Assembly (NCBI RefSeq): GCF_049671045.1
Contig: NZ_JBATUH010000042.1
Location: 1 to 53,155 of the forward strand
DNA length: 53,155 nt
DNA from: Parvibaculum sp049671045
GTDB taxonomy: Bacteria > Pseudomonadota > Alphaproteobacteria > Parvibaculales > Parvibaculaceae
Direction: 5' to 3'
Part shown: positions 9,078 to 18,258 of the stretch, in pieces
How positions within the stretch are numbered: the stretch's first letter is position 1
How the letters are laid out: every line of letters starts with the position of its first letter
Position numbers and translations under genes: made by a program
Notes under the pieces: generated by a model
Database searches by the model: none
What the model saw: only the letters and a program-made list of their open reading frames with translations
Told to the model about the DNA's origin: nothing

Positions 9078-9425
9078 TCACTCGTGATCGTCCCCTTCGT
9101 CGCCCTCGTCTCCTTCGACGGCGAGGAGCTTGTGCTCCGGAATATCGGCATTGTTGAGCCGTTCGCGCAGTTCCTTGCCCGTCTTGAAGAAGGGCACGAA
9201 CTTCTCCTCCACATGGACGGGCGCCCCGGTGCGGGGGTTGCGGCCCGTGCGTGCGGGTCGGCTTTTCACGGAAAAGGCGCCGAAGCCTCTGAGTTCCACC
9301 CGGTCGCCGCGTGCCAGCGCCGCGCTGATTTCATCGAAGATGGTGGAGACGATACGCTCCACATCGCGCTGATAGAGATGCGGATTGGCCTGTGCGAGGC
9401 GGGCGACGAGTTCGGATTTGATCAT
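9078..9425 (-). CDS. ihfB: Integration host factor subunit beta with acidic C-terminal tail
   Basis: A 115-residue HU/IHF-family DNA-bending protein. The N-terminus MIKSELVARLAQ, the core RVELRGFGAFSVK and the DNA-binding arm around GRNPRTG are IHF-beta signatures. The start is fixed by this N-terminus; the open frame upstream codes for unrelated residues. Typical IHF-beta ends near residue 95, whereas this one carries about 20 more residues, nearly all acidic or glycine (EGDEGDEGDDHE). Its position downstream of rpsA and sppA is the usual one for ihfB. A plain HU protein is a less likely alternative because of the gene order. Confidence 0.9.
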   Translation of the reverse strand: MIKSELVARLAQANPHLYQRDVERIVSTIFDEISAALARGDRVELRGFGAFSVKSRPARTGRNPRTGAPVHVEEKFVPFFKTGKELRERLNNADIPEHKLLAVEGDEGDEGDDHE

Positions 9426-9532
9426 GTCTGGCGCGTCCGGGGCTTGGACTGCCGGGAGCAGGCATGGTCCAAGGTTACGTCCAACCCCGCTTCCCCGTAC
9501 CCCGCCCCCCAGGGCAGTGTGAAACTCATCGG

Positions 9533-10480
9533 TCAACGCGGCTCAGGGTGCCAAACGCTTGTAAGCCCGTCAAGGGTAAGTCTTTTTGTTTGCAGCGTTT
9601 TTCCGGCCAGTGCCTCGACGCCCGCAGCGAGCGCCTGCCCGACGGCCCGCGCCCCCAGCGGGGTGAGGCCTTCGCCGGGGCGCTCCGGCGCCCAGTCCTC
9701 GATCGGAAGGCCTGCCGGAACGTTCCTTGCGCTGGCCAGCCATTTGAGCGCCTGCTCCTCGCCGCCGATCTCATCGACGAGCCGGTTTTCGACCGCCTGC
9801 CAGCCGGTGAAGACACGCCCGTCGCCGAGCTTCCTGGCGGTGGCGGCATCGAGTTTGCGCCGCTCGGCGACAAGCCCGAGGAACCAGTCATAGGAGGAGG
9901 AGATGAGCCCCTGCGTGACCGCCAGGGCCTCCGGGCTCGGCTTGTGGAAGGGATTGGGCTCGGCCTTGAGCGGCGCGGACTTCACCTCCCGCATCTCGAC
10001 GCCGATCTTGTCGAGAAGGCTGGAGAATTGCGCCCATTCGAAGAGAACGCCGATCGAGCCCGTGAGCGTGTTGCCCCGCGCGACGATATGGTCGGCCGAA
10101 AGGGCGGCGATATAGCCCCCCGAAGCGGCGACCGTGCCGAGCGTGGCGACGACGGGCTTCTTCGCGGCGAGGCGGCGCACGCTTTCATAGAGCGCCTCGG
10201 CGCCGGTTGTCGTGCCGCCGGGGCTGTCGATGGAGAGGATGACGGCCTTCACGGCCCGGTCGTCCGCGAGCGTGCCCATGAGCTTCTGCAGGTCGCGATC
10301 GTCGGTGATGATGCCGTTGATCTCGACACGCGCGATCTGGGCGCGGTGGGGGAGGATGCCGGTTCCGCCGAAAAGCGCGATCAGTGCCGCGGCGCCCGCG
10401 GCGATGGCGCCGAAGCGCCAAAAGAACAGGCGGCGCTTGAGGCGCCGCCTGTCTGTGAGTGCATCTGCATCGTAGGACAA
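9533..10480 (-). CDS. sppA: Signal peptide peptidase SppA, S49 family
   Basis: A 315-residue membrane-anchored serine protease that degrades cleaved signal peptides. A single N-terminal membrane segment (about 21-40) follows a basic stretch. The Ser-Lys dyad is S120 in TVAASGGY and K172 in SAPLKAE, with SIDSPGG forming the oxyanion region. The length matches the short SppA36-type rather than the 67-kDa E. coli form. The start is TTG with GGAG eight bases upstream. It lies between rpsA and ihfB. Confidence 0.92.
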   Translation of the reverse strand: MSYDADALTDRRRLKRRLFFWRFGAIAAGAAALIALFGGTGILPHRAQIARVEINGIITDDRDLQKLMGTLADDRAVKAVILSIDSPGGTTTGAEALYESVRRLAAKKPVVATLGTVAASGGYIAALSADHIVARGNTLTGSIGVLFEWAQFSSLLDKIGVEMREVKSAPLKAEPNPFHKPSPEALAVTQGLISSSYDWFLGLVAERRKLDAATARKLGDGRVFTGWQAVENRLVDEIGGEEQALKWLASARNVPAGLPIEDWAPERPGEGLTPLGARAVGQALAAGVEALAGKTLQTKRLTLDGLTSVWHPEPR

Positions 10481-10559
10481 GAGGGCATCTCCAGACGTCT
10501 GAAACGGAGCCGGAGTCTAGCCCAATTGTCCCTTCGCGTCATGAGCGACGCGGAGATGC

Positions 10560-12269
10560 TTACTTCTTCTCGTCCTGCGCGCGGTTGAGCGCCGCGCCCA
10601 GAATGTCGCCGAGCGACGCGCCCGAATCGGACGAGCCATACTGTGCGACGGCTTCCTTTTCTTCCGCGATCTCGAGCGCCTTGATCGAGAGTGCGATCTT
10701 GCGCGCGGCGCGGTCGAACTGCGTCACGCGGGCATCGACCTTGTCGCCGACCGCGAAACGCTCCGGACGCTGATCGCCCCGGTCGCGCGACAGTTCGGCG
10801 CGGCGGATGAAGGCGGAGAGGCCGTCCTCGCCGACCGACACCTCGATGCCGTTCTCCTGAACGCCCGTCACCGTGCAGGTGACGACGGCGCCCTTGCGGA
10901 TGTCGCCAAGCGCTTCCATCGGATCGCCCTGGAGCTGCTTGATGCCGAGCGAGATGCGCTCCTTCTCGGTGTCGACGTCGAGCACCACGGCCTTCACGAC
11001 CTGGCCCTTCTGGTAGTCGGCCATGGCTTCCTCGCCCGACCGGTTCCAGTCGAGGTCGGACATGTGGACCATGCCGTCCACATCGGCGTCGAGGCCGATG
11101 AAGAGGCCGAACTCGGTGATGTTCTTGATCTCGCCTTCGACCACGGTGCCGATCGGGAACTTCTCCGCGAAGGTCGTCCACGGATTGTCGAGGCACTGCT
11201 TCAGGCCGAGCGAGATGCGGCGCTTCACCGGATCGACCTCGAGCACCATCACTTCGACTTCCTGCGAGGTCGAAACGATCTTGCCGGGGTGCACGTTCTT
11301 CTTCGTCCAGCTCATTTCGGAGACGTGGACAAGGCCCTCGACGCCCGGCTCGAGTTCGACGAACGCGCCGTAATCGGTGATGTTGGTCACGCGGCCCTTG
11401 AGCTTGGCGCCGACCGGATATTTGGCGGCGACGCCTTCCCACGGATCGGCCTCGAGCTGCTTCATGCCGAGCGAGATGCGCTGCGTCTCCTGGTTCACCT
11501 TGATCACCTGGACCTTCACGGTCTGGCCGATCGAGAGAACTTCGGTCGGGTGGTTGACGCGGCGCCATGCGATGTCGGTCACGTGGAGCAGGCCGTCGAC
11601 GCCGCCGAGATCAACGAACGCACCGTAATCGGTGATGTTCTTGACCACGCCTTCGAGCACCTGGCCTTCCTTGAGGTTCTCGACGAGTTCCTGACGCTGC
11701 TCGGCGCGCGTCTCTTCGAGCACCGCGCGGCGGGAAACGACAATGTTGCCGCGCCGCTTGTCCATCTTGAGGATCTGGAAGGGCTGCGGAATGTTCATGA
11801 GCGGGGTGACGTCGCGCACGGGGCGGATGTCGACCTGGCTGCCGGGGAGGAAGGCGACGGCGCCGTCGAGATCGACGGTGAAGCCACCCTTCACGCGGCC
11901 GAAGATCTGGCCTTCGACGCGCTCCTGCTTCTCGAAGGCGGCTTCGAGGCGGATCCAGCTTTCCTCGCGCTTGGCCTTCTCGCGCGACAGCACGGCTTCG
12001 CCGGCCGAGTTCTCGATGCGCTCGAGATAGACTTCGACCGTGTCGCCGACCTTGACGGAGGCGGGCTTGCCGGGCGTGGCGAATTCCTTGAGGGCGACGC
12101 GGCCTTCGGTCTTGAGGCCGACATCGATGATGGCGAGATCGTTTTCAATACCGACGATCGTGCCCCTGATGACCGCGCCTTCCTGCATCTCGTTGTAGCT
12201 GAAAGACTCTTCGAGGAGGGCGGCGAAGTCTTCGCGGCTCGGGTTGAGCGCGCTTTCTGTGTTAGCCAA
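10560..12269 (-). CDS. rpsA: 30S ribosomal protein S1
   Basis: A 569-residue S1 with six consecutive S1 (OB-fold) RNA-binding repeats, seen as recurring YGAFVDL / YGAFVEL / FGLFIGL and GLLHVTD / GLVHVSE / GMVHMSD motifs. It binds mRNA on the small subunit and assists initiation. I place the start at TTG 12269 because AGGAGA lies nine bases upstream and the sequence then begins with a typical alphaproteobacterial S1 N-terminus (ANTESALNPSREDF); the frame continues upstream but without S1 character. About 200 bases separate it from cmk and could hold its own promoter or leader; I saw no convincing hairpin there. Confidence 0.95.
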   Translation of the reverse strand: MANTESALNPSREDFAALLEESFSYNEMQEGAVIRGTIVGIENDLAIIDVGLKTEGRVALKEFATPGKPASVKVGDTVEVYLERIENSAGEAVLSREKAKREESWIRLEAAFEKQERVEGQIFGRVKGGFTVDLDGAVAFLPGSQVDIRPVRDVTPLMNIPQPFQILKMDKRRGNIVVSRRAVLEETRAEQRQELVENLKEGQVLEGVVKNITDYGAFVDLGGVDGLLHVTDIAWRRVNHPTEVLSIGQTVKVQVIKVNQETQRISLGMKQLEADPWEGVAAKYPVGAKLKGRVTNITDYGAFVELEPGVEGLVHVSEMSWTKKNVHPGKIVSTSQEVEVMVLEVDPVKRRISLGLKQCLDNPWTTFAEKFPIGTVVEGEIKNITEFGLFIGLDADVDGMVHMSDLDWNRSGEEAMADYQKGQVVKAVVLDVDTEKERISLGIKQLQGDPMEALGDIRKGAVVTCTVTGVQENGIEVSVGEDGLSAFIRRAELSRDRGDQRPERFAVGDKVDARVTQFDRAARKIALSIKALEIAEEKEAVAQYGSSDSGASLGDILGAALNRAQDEKK

Positions 12270-12470
12270 TGTGTTCAGTCTCCTGGCGGTGCTTGTTCCG
12301 GCCGACGGTTGTATCCGGCGGTCTTCTCCCTGGGTCGTGATATGCCCGGGAGCGTGTGGACATGAGCAGGCGGTTAGAGGTTTCCAAATAAAAGTGAGCG
12401 TTGCCGGGACCGCTGCCGAACACCGAAAAGCCAACGCGCGAAGCCCGTGCCGCAATCGCGGCAAACGCGC

Positions 12471-13112
12471 TTAACTCGTTGACTTGTCAATGATCCGGAC
12501 GGCCTCGCCGAACGCCGCTTCTATACTCAAATCGGTGGTATCGAGCAAGTGCGCGTCGGGGGCAGGGCGCATGGGACTCGTCGCCCTTTCGGCGTCGCGG
12601 CGGTCCCTTTCCCTTGTATCTTCAAGGACTTGTGCCTCGGAGACATCGGCGCCCGAATTCTTGAGTTCGAGCCAGCGGCGATGGGCGCGAACCTCGGGGC
12701 TCGCGGTCACGAAGATTTTCACATCGGCGTCGGGGCAAACGACGGTGCCGATGTCGCGCCCGTCGAGCACGGCGCCCCTTTGCCCGCCCGGCGGCCTGGC
12801 GGCGAAATCGCGCTGGAATTGGAGGATGGCCGCGCGCACCGGCGCCATGACGGCGACGAGGGAGGCCGCCTCGCCCGCCTCGCGCGTGCGGATGGCGCGC
12901 TCGTCGATCCGCGACATGTCGAGCGCCCGCGCCGCGGCAAGGGCCGCCCGCTCGTCGGCCGGGTCGCCTCCGGCCGCGATCACCGACACGCCGACCGCGC
13001 GGTAGAGGGAGCCCGTGTCGAGAAAGGCGAGGCCGTAATGCTGAGCCAGCCGGCGCGCAAGCGTTCCCTTGCCGGATGCGGCCGGGCCGTCGATGGCGAT
13101 GACGAAGCTCAC
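12471..13112 (-). CDS. cmk: Cytidylate kinase
   Basis: A 213-residue nucleoside monophosphate kinase that phosphorylates CMP and dCMP. The P-loop GPAASGKGT is at residues 9-17, followed by LDTGSLYRAVG and LDGRDIGTVV. The start is GTG and overlaps the aroA stop as GTGA, so the two genes are translationally coupled. The aroA-cmk-rpsA order is conserved in many proteobacteria. Confidence 0.95.
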   Translation of the reverse strand: MSFVIAIDGPAASGKGTLARRLAQHYGLAFLDTGSLYRAVGVSVIAAGGDPADERAALAAARALDMSRIDERAIRTREAGEAASLVAVMAPVRAAILQFQRDFAARPPGGQRGAVLDGRDIGTVVCPDADVKIFVTASPEVRAHRRWLELKNSGADVSEAQVLEDTRERDRRDAERATSPMRPAPDAHLLDTTDLSIEAAFGEAVRIIDKSTS

Positions 13113-14464
13113 TGGCCCTGCCCGGCAAGCGTCGCGCCGAGCCCGCGCATGAGCCCGGCGAAATCGGGGAAGCTCGTCGCGATCATCGAGGCGTCGTCGA
13201 TCGTGACCGGCCTCTGCGCGCCGAGCCCGAGCACGACGAAGGACATCGCGATGCGGTGGTCCATATGGGTCGCGACGGTGCCGTCGCCCTCGACATGGCC
13301 GGAGCGCCCCTCGACCGTCATCGAATCCTCCGTTTCGTGGACCTTAACGCCATTCACCCTGAGGCCCGCCGCGGTTGCTGCGATGCGGTCGCTCTCCTTG
13401 ACGCGCAGTTCGTGGATTCCGCGCATGACTGTGTTGCCGCTGGCGAAGGCGGCGGCGACGGCGAGCACCGGATATTCGTCGATCATCGAGGCCGCGCGCT
13501 CCGGCGGCACCTCGATGCCCCGAAGCTCGCTCGCGCGGACGCGCAGATCGGCCACGGGCTCGCCGCCTTCCTCGCGCTGATTCATGATCTCGATGTCGCC
13601 GCCCATTTCAATGAGCGTCGTATAGAGGCCCGCACGGTGCGGATTGAGCGTGATGCCTTCGACAGTGATCTCCGAGCCCGGCACGATGAGGGCCGCGACG
13701 ACCGGGAAGGCGGCCGAGGAAGGATCGCCCGGCACGACGATCGGGCAGGGCACGAGTTCGGGCTGGCCGGTCAGGTGAATGGCGACAGCGCCATCCTCGC
13801 GTGATTCGGTTTCGACCTTCGCCCCGAAGGCACGCAGCATCCGCTCGGTGTGATCGCGGGTCGGCACCTTCTCGATGACGGTGGTGATGCCGGGGGCGTT
13901 GAGGCCGGCGAGCAGGATCGCGGATTTGACCTGCGCGGAGGCGACAGGGCTCTCGTAGGTGATGGGCATGGTGTGGCGCGCGCCGGTGAGCGTGAGCGGC
14001 ATCCGCCCGCCCTCTCGCGCATGGAAGATCGCGCCCATCTGCGTCAGCGGGGCGATGACCCGGCCCATGGGGCGGCGCGAGAGCGACGCATCGCCGATGA
14101 AGGTCGCGGTGATCGGGTGGCCGGCGACGAGCCCCATGATGAGGCGGGCCCCCGTTCCCGAATTGCCGAAGTCGAGAGCTTCGGCGGGCTCCCGCAGCGC
14201 CCCGACGCCCACCCCCCGGACGCTCCAAGCGCCCTCGCCCGTGCGCGTCGCCTCGGCGCCGAACTGGCGCATGATCTGGGCGGTGGCGAGCACGTCCTCG
14301 CCCTCGAGGAGGCCCGTGATCCGCGTCTCGCCGACGGCCAGCGCGCCGAAGATGAGCGCGCGGTGGGAAATCGACTTGTCGCCCGGAACCCTGAGGCGTC
14401 CGGCAAGGGCGTGGGAAGGCTCGGCTATCAGGCTCGAATTCGGGTTTTGTGGTGCATGCGCCAA
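13109..14464 (-). CDS. aroA: 3-phosphoshikimate 1-carboxyvinyltransferase (EPSP synthase), class II-like
   Basis: A 451-residue EPSP synthase of the shikimate pathway. It has class II (CP4-like) signatures: GDKS (28-31), SAQVK (176-180) and RDHTE (203-207). The fourth class II motif, N-x-T-R, reads NPHR at 274-277. The position equivalent to CP4 Ala100, known to give glyphosate insensitivity, is glycine here (G103 in NSGTG). The PEP/shikimate landmarks ELRVKESDR and DHRIAMSF are intact. The gene heads the aroA-cmk-rpsA run and is divergent from the TIGR02300 gene across about 200 bases. Confidence 0.95.
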   Translation of the reverse strand: MAHAPQNPNSSLIAEPSHALAGRLRVPGDKSISHRALIFGALAVGETRITGLLEGEDVLATAQIMRQFGAEATRTGEGAWSVRGVGVGALREPAEALDFGNSGTGARLIMGLVAGHPITATFIGDASLSRRPMGRVIAPLTQMGAIFHAREGGRMPLTLTGARHTMPITYESPVASAQVKSAILLAGLNAPGITTVIEKVPTRDHTERMLRAFGAKVETESREDGAVAIHLTGQPELVPCPIVVPGDPSSAAFPVVAALIVPGSEITVEGITLNPHRAGLYTTLIEMGGDIEIMNQREEGGEPVADLRVRASELRGIEVPPERAASMIDEYPVLAVAAAFASGNTVMRGIHELRVKESDRIAATAAGLRVNGVKVHETEDSMTVEGRSGHVEGDGTVATHMDHRIAMSFVVLGLGAQRPVTIDDASMIATSFPDFAGLMRGLGATLAGQGQ

Positions 14465-14668
14465 GGGTCGGATCCGTCAAAATTCGGGGAAAGAGGGTCC
14501 CGGCGAAGCGCAGGGCCGTGAGGCGGCGCACTGGCGCTCGCGAATAGGTTTTGACAGGAGCAACTTATCGTGGCAATGGGAAAATCCTTCGGGGCGCTGC
14601 CGCGAGAGCGGTGGGCAAGCCCTTGAAAAGCGAGCCAGAGACGCGGAATACCGCGAGGAGAATTCAGC

Positions 14669-15055
14669 TTGTCGAAACCGGAGTTGGGTACAAAGCGCGA
14701 CTGCCCGAGCTGTGGCGCGAAGTTCTACGATCTGAACAAGAGCCCGGCAGTCTGTCCGAAGTGCAAGCACGAATTCGTGCCGGACGCGGGCGCCAAGGCC
14801 CGTCGTGCCAAGCCCGTCGAAAAGCCCAAGGACAAGGTCGCGCCGCGTGCGTCGATCGTCTCCGATGAGGATGCGGACGTGTCGCTCGACGAGCTTCGCG
14901 ATGAGGAGCTGGCGGCGGAGGGTCTCGGCGACGATATGCTCGAGGAGATCGAGGACGACACCGGCGCCGATGACGATGCCTTCCTGCCCGACGACGAGGA
15001 CGAGGAAGACGACGTCTCGGGAATCATTCGCGGCGTCAGCGAGGACGACGAGTAG
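14669..15055 (+). CDS. TIGR02300 family FYDLN-type zinc-ribbon acidic protein
   Basis: A 128-residue protein of unknown function conserved in alphaproteobacteria. The N-terminus carries the family hallmark PELGTKRDCPSCGAKFYDLNK and a second CPKC pair, together a four-cysteine zinc ribbon. The middle is Lys/Arg-rich and the C-terminal half strongly acidic (runs of D and E to the end). The start is TTG at 14669, chosen because GAGGAG lies eight bases upstream and the resulting N-terminus matches the family. It is followed by a tRNA gene. The family name is confident; the cellular role is unknown. Confidence 0.85.
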   Translation: MSKPELGTKRDCPSCGAKFYDLNKSPAVCPKCKHEFVPDAGAKARRAKPVEKPKDKVAPRASIVSDEDADVSLDELRDEELAAEGLGDDMLEEIEDDTGADDDAFLPDDEDEEDDVSGIIRGVSEDDE

Positions 15056-15175
15056 AATTCAGGCGGCGGCGGGGCGCTTTTTTCTTCCGGTTCAAGGTTT
15101 TGCTTGATCAATGAAGAAACGCGCCCTAAGTTCCGCCACCGCTGCGGGGTTCCCCAAACCCCGCGCGAAATCGGC

Positions 15176-15251
<76 letters not shown>

Positions 15252-15316
15252 AACCTCCTTCAAACAGTTTGAAATCCGGAACACGGCTCAGGTCGCGAAG
15301 ACCTGCATGTCGAACG

Positions 15317-16867
15317 CTAGAATTGCTGGTCCGTTCCGGATTTGACATGCGCCTTTAAGAAGCCCAGCCCGAAGGTGTGGATGTCGGGCGCCCGGTGCAG
15401 ATCTTTCCGCCGCTCGATCGCGCTTTCCGGCGCGATCTTCACCCCCATCGACCGCATGGCTTCGAGCACTCGCCTTTCGCGCGATCCGTGGAATGCCGTC
15501 GGTTCGGAAAGAACGCCGATGACCATTGTGTCTGATGCGGATATGCGGTCTTCGGATTTGCCGAAGGCGCCGCCGACAAGCGGAATGCGGTTCAATCCGC
15601 TCTGTCCCGTCGCATCGTATTTCTGTGTCCCGCTCGAGATCGTTCCAAGGACGATGGGCTTCCCGTAAGGGAAATAGCCGGTGATCGTGTAGGTGTTCTT
15701 CGACACATCGAGCACCTGCGCCATCGATGAGGGCTCGAGCGTCCCGATGGAACTGAACTCGAAACGCAACTTCAGGTTCACATAGTGCGGCGTCGCGACC
15801 TCGGGCTTGAGGTTGAGCGTCATGCCGGTTTCGGCCGTGTACTCGTCGGCATACCCGGTGGAGTTGTAGAGGATGGTTCTGTTCGAGCCTTCATGGATCT
15901 CGGATTCCTCTCCGACCGAGGTGACGATCGAGGGCGCCGCGTTCACATAGACGCTGCTATTCACGTTCTGCGGCGTAAGGCGCACGGCATACTCGATCTC
16001 AGGAATCGACAGGGAAACCTCGCTCAGCACACTGACCGTCGAGCTTCCATTCTCCTTTTGCCAGTCTTGTGTGCGCGACGCTCCGAGCAGCACCGTCAGA
16101 TCATTGAAGAAGTCGGTTCCCCTTGTTCTGGAATCCGTCGAATAGCGGCGCACGAAATAGACATTCGCTACGATGTTGAGATCGCGGCAGATCTCGTCCC
16201 TCGTGTTCTTTTCGCAGGCCAGCTCGTCATCTGCCGCCTTGGCGTCGGACGCATAGGGGATAGTCCTGATACGGCTGGAAAAGGTCTTGTCATCCGGCAG
16301 ATAGATGGCGCGGACGAAGCGGCTCGCAGGATCGTCGTCCTGAGCCGGGGCGGCCTGCATCGCATCGAAGAGCGAGCGGGCAACGATCTCGTCGCCGTTC
16401 TTCAGCGCCGCAATGGCCGACAGGGCCCAGTACATGCTGCGATCGTCGATCAGGGCAGCGTTCAGGAATGCAATCTGTGCCTCGGCAAAATTGCCCAACG
16501 CCATTTCGGCAATGCCCAGTCCGACATAGGCCGGAGCATAGTCACGGGAGAAGCGCGCCGCGCTTGAGAATGCGGCGCGCGCCAGAACATTCTTGTTGGC
16601 GGCAAGGCTGTCTTCCTCGAGCAGTTGAAGCCCGTACTCGAAATGCCTGCGCCAGTCATGCCCCAGATTCTGAAAGGGAACGGGGCGGTCCGCGATCCGC
16701 GGCACTCCGCCGAAACAACCCGAAAGCATGAGGCAAAGGCCGGCCGACAGAAGCACGCGCCCGGCTCCGGCAAACACGGAAGAACGCACGGAAATGGATC
16801 TTTCCGTGCGTCCCCCGGTTCTTGTCATGGAAGGCGGCGAAGCGGTCAGCTGCACGACTTCTGCCAT
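15317..16867 (-). CDS. Predicted outer-membrane lipoprotein: TPR-like helices plus secretin-like C-terminal domain
   Basis: A 516-residue protein with a lipoprotein signal ending in LSGC (C51 as the lipidated cysteine) after a long N-terminal stretch. Residues ~75-170 are helical and TPR-like (AYVGLGIAEMALGNFAEAQIAF). Residues ~278-455 resemble the secretin beta-domain: NAAPSIVTSVGEESEI, then GMTLNLKPEV, then KPIVLGTISS, then NRIPLVGGAFG and a final MVIGVLSEP. Secretins form outer-membrane gates. Lipoprotein secretins exist (BfpB/R64 PilN type), but those have other N-terminal domains, and no pilus or type II secretion gene is nearby. The start overlaps the upstream gene by 22 bases; an ATG at 16828 is an alternative. 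Cysteines C219 and C227 could pair. Confidence 0.7.
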   Translation of the reverse strand: MAEVVQLTASPPSMTRTGGRTERSISVRSSVFAGAGRVLLSAGLCLMLSGCFGGVPRIADRPVPFQNLGHDWRRHFEYGLQLLEEDSLAANKNVLARAAFSSAARFSRDYAPAYVGLGIAEMALGNFAEAQIAFLNAALIDDRSMYWALSAIAALKNGDEIVARSLFDAMQAAPAQDDDPASRFVRAIYLPDDKTFSSRIRTIPYASDAKAADDELACEKNTRDEICRDLNIVANVYFVRRYSTDSRTRGTDFFNDLTVLLGASRTQDWQKENGSSTVSVLSEVSLSIPEIEYAVRLTPQNVNSSVYVNAAPSIVTSVGEESEIHEGSNRTILYNSTGYADEYTAETGMTLNLKPEVATPHYVNLKLRFEFSSIGTLEPSSMAQVLDVSKNTYTITGYFPYGKPIVLGTISSGTQKYDATGQSGLNRIPLVGGAFGKSEDRISASDTMVIGVLSEPTAFHGSRERRVLEAMRSMGVKIAPESAIERRKDLHRAPDIHTFGLGFLKAHVKSGTDQQF

Positions 16868-18036
16868 TGGTCGGCTTTTTTCTTGAGATCTTCAAAGCCG
16901 CTGAAGAGAGAGGTGACGCGCTTCGCAACCTTGGACGTCAGGTCCTGCATCTTCTTCTCCTTCATGTCCGAAAGGTCGGCGAGATATCCGAAGGGAGCGG
17001 GAACGGTGACCGTGCCAAGGCTGACCGCATGCGTCTCGCCGCTATAGTCGAATTTGGCCCGGCTCTTCACGCTGATCTTGTCATCGCCTTTCAGCCCGAC
17101 CTGGGAGCAGAGCTTCGCCTTCACGCTGCTGGTAATCTTGATCTTGCCCCAGCAGAATTCGCTCTTCTCATGCTCGTCGACGAGATTCTGGAACAGGTTG
17201 AGCTTCGTCCAGTTGTTGTCGCTCCATTTGAAATAGGTGTTGTAGGACAGATTGATTTTTTGCAGCTGACCAAGAAGGATGGGCTGCTGGGTGGGATTGT
17301 CGTTTCCGCCCGCATCATCCGGATATTCGGGATAGAGCCGGAGATCGACCTTGAACTGAATGGTTCGGCTGTGCCCGTCGTAGCTCTTCTTCTCCTTGGC
17401 GTGGAGGTGGAAGAGGGGATAGCCGTTCTCCCGGATTTCGTTGAGCTTCTGGCGCTTGTCCTGAAGGCTGGCAAGCGTATGGATGATTCTGCAGGCGGAC
17501 TTCTTCGCCGACTTGTATTTTGAAACCGTGGCGCTGTCCGCCTGGTCCAGAAAGGCGCGTAGCGCTGCATCCTCCGTCGACTGGTTGCAGCGCAGCTCCG
17601 CGATGTCGAGCTTGGTGTTCTCCTCATTCATCGCAGCCTGGGCGAGCTCATTGGCATTGCTCATCGTGACGGTGACCTGCGGCGGAACATTCTTCTGAAT
17701 GCTCCCCTCGCTCAGCGGCTTCGTATAGCCGGCGAGGTTGTAGGTCTTGTTGATGAGATCGGAGGCCTGCTGCGCCTTGCTGTTGAGCGCATCGAACTTC
17801 TCGAACAGGTCTTTCGCGTAGCTGCTGGATGTGGCGTCCGCATAGTCCTTTTCCACATCCTTGGATGCCTTGTCGGCATCTGCCTGAAAATTGCCGATCC
17901 CCGCCGTGACATCACCGGATTGCGCCGAGCAGCTCTCGGCCGCGACGACAGGGCCCGATACAAGGGCCAGAATTGCCACTGCCGAGGTCGTGCAATGGAT
18001 CAATCTGAGCATCTTCGTCTTTGCTGTCATAGCCAC
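16846..18036 (-). CDS. Exported protein of unknown function, first gene of the secretin-lipoprotein operon
   Basis: I do not recognise this 396-residue protein. It has an N-terminal signal peptide (hydrophobic AVAILALVSGPVVAA, probable cut near residue 32), a helical Lys/Asp-rich stretch with coiled-coil character (~45-90), and a central part with beta character and aromatic residues (~215-350). Six cysteines remain after export (SCS, LRCNQ, SACR, EFCWG, KLCSQ, KSCS), an even number suited to disulfides. The C-terminus is lysine-rich and helical. Base composition looks less GC-biased than the neighbours. It overlaps the TPR-secretin lipoprotein gene, suggesting the two products work together at the envelope. 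Confidence 0.7.
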   Translation of the reverse strand: MAMTAKTKMLRLIHCTTSAVAILALVSGPVVAAESCSAQSGDVTAGIGNFQADADKASKDVEKDYADATSSSYAKDLFEKFDALNSKAQQASDLINKTYNLAGYTKPLSEGSIQKNVPPQVTVTMSNANELAQAAMNEENTKLDIAELRCNQSTEDAALRAFLDQADSATVSKYKSAKKSACRIIHTLASLQDKRQKLNEIRENGYPLFHLHAKEKKSYDGHSRTIQFKVDLRLYPEYPDDAGGNDNPTQQPILLGQLQKINLSYNTYFKWSDNNWTKLNLFQNLVDEHEKSEFCWGKIKITSSVKAKLCSQVGLKGDDKISVKSRAKFDYSGETHAVSLGTVTVPAPFGYLADLSDMKEKKMQDLTSKVAKRVTSLFSGFEDLKKKADQWQKSCS

Positions 18037-18258
18037 CCTGATTCCCCTTCAATCTGGTGTGTGAGAGAGTGGCAAAGGCGATCGAAAATGCCCTCGAAGC
18101 TCAATACCAAGAAAAGGGTATGGGCAAGAATTGCGGGAAGTCCGAACCGCTTGTACGGATCTTCATGGCGTTCCGGACTCTGACGGAAGCGAAGTACACT
18201 GACGCAAACGGGCGTGCCTTGATCGAAGGACAACGGTTGGGACGGGGGATGAGTTGAG

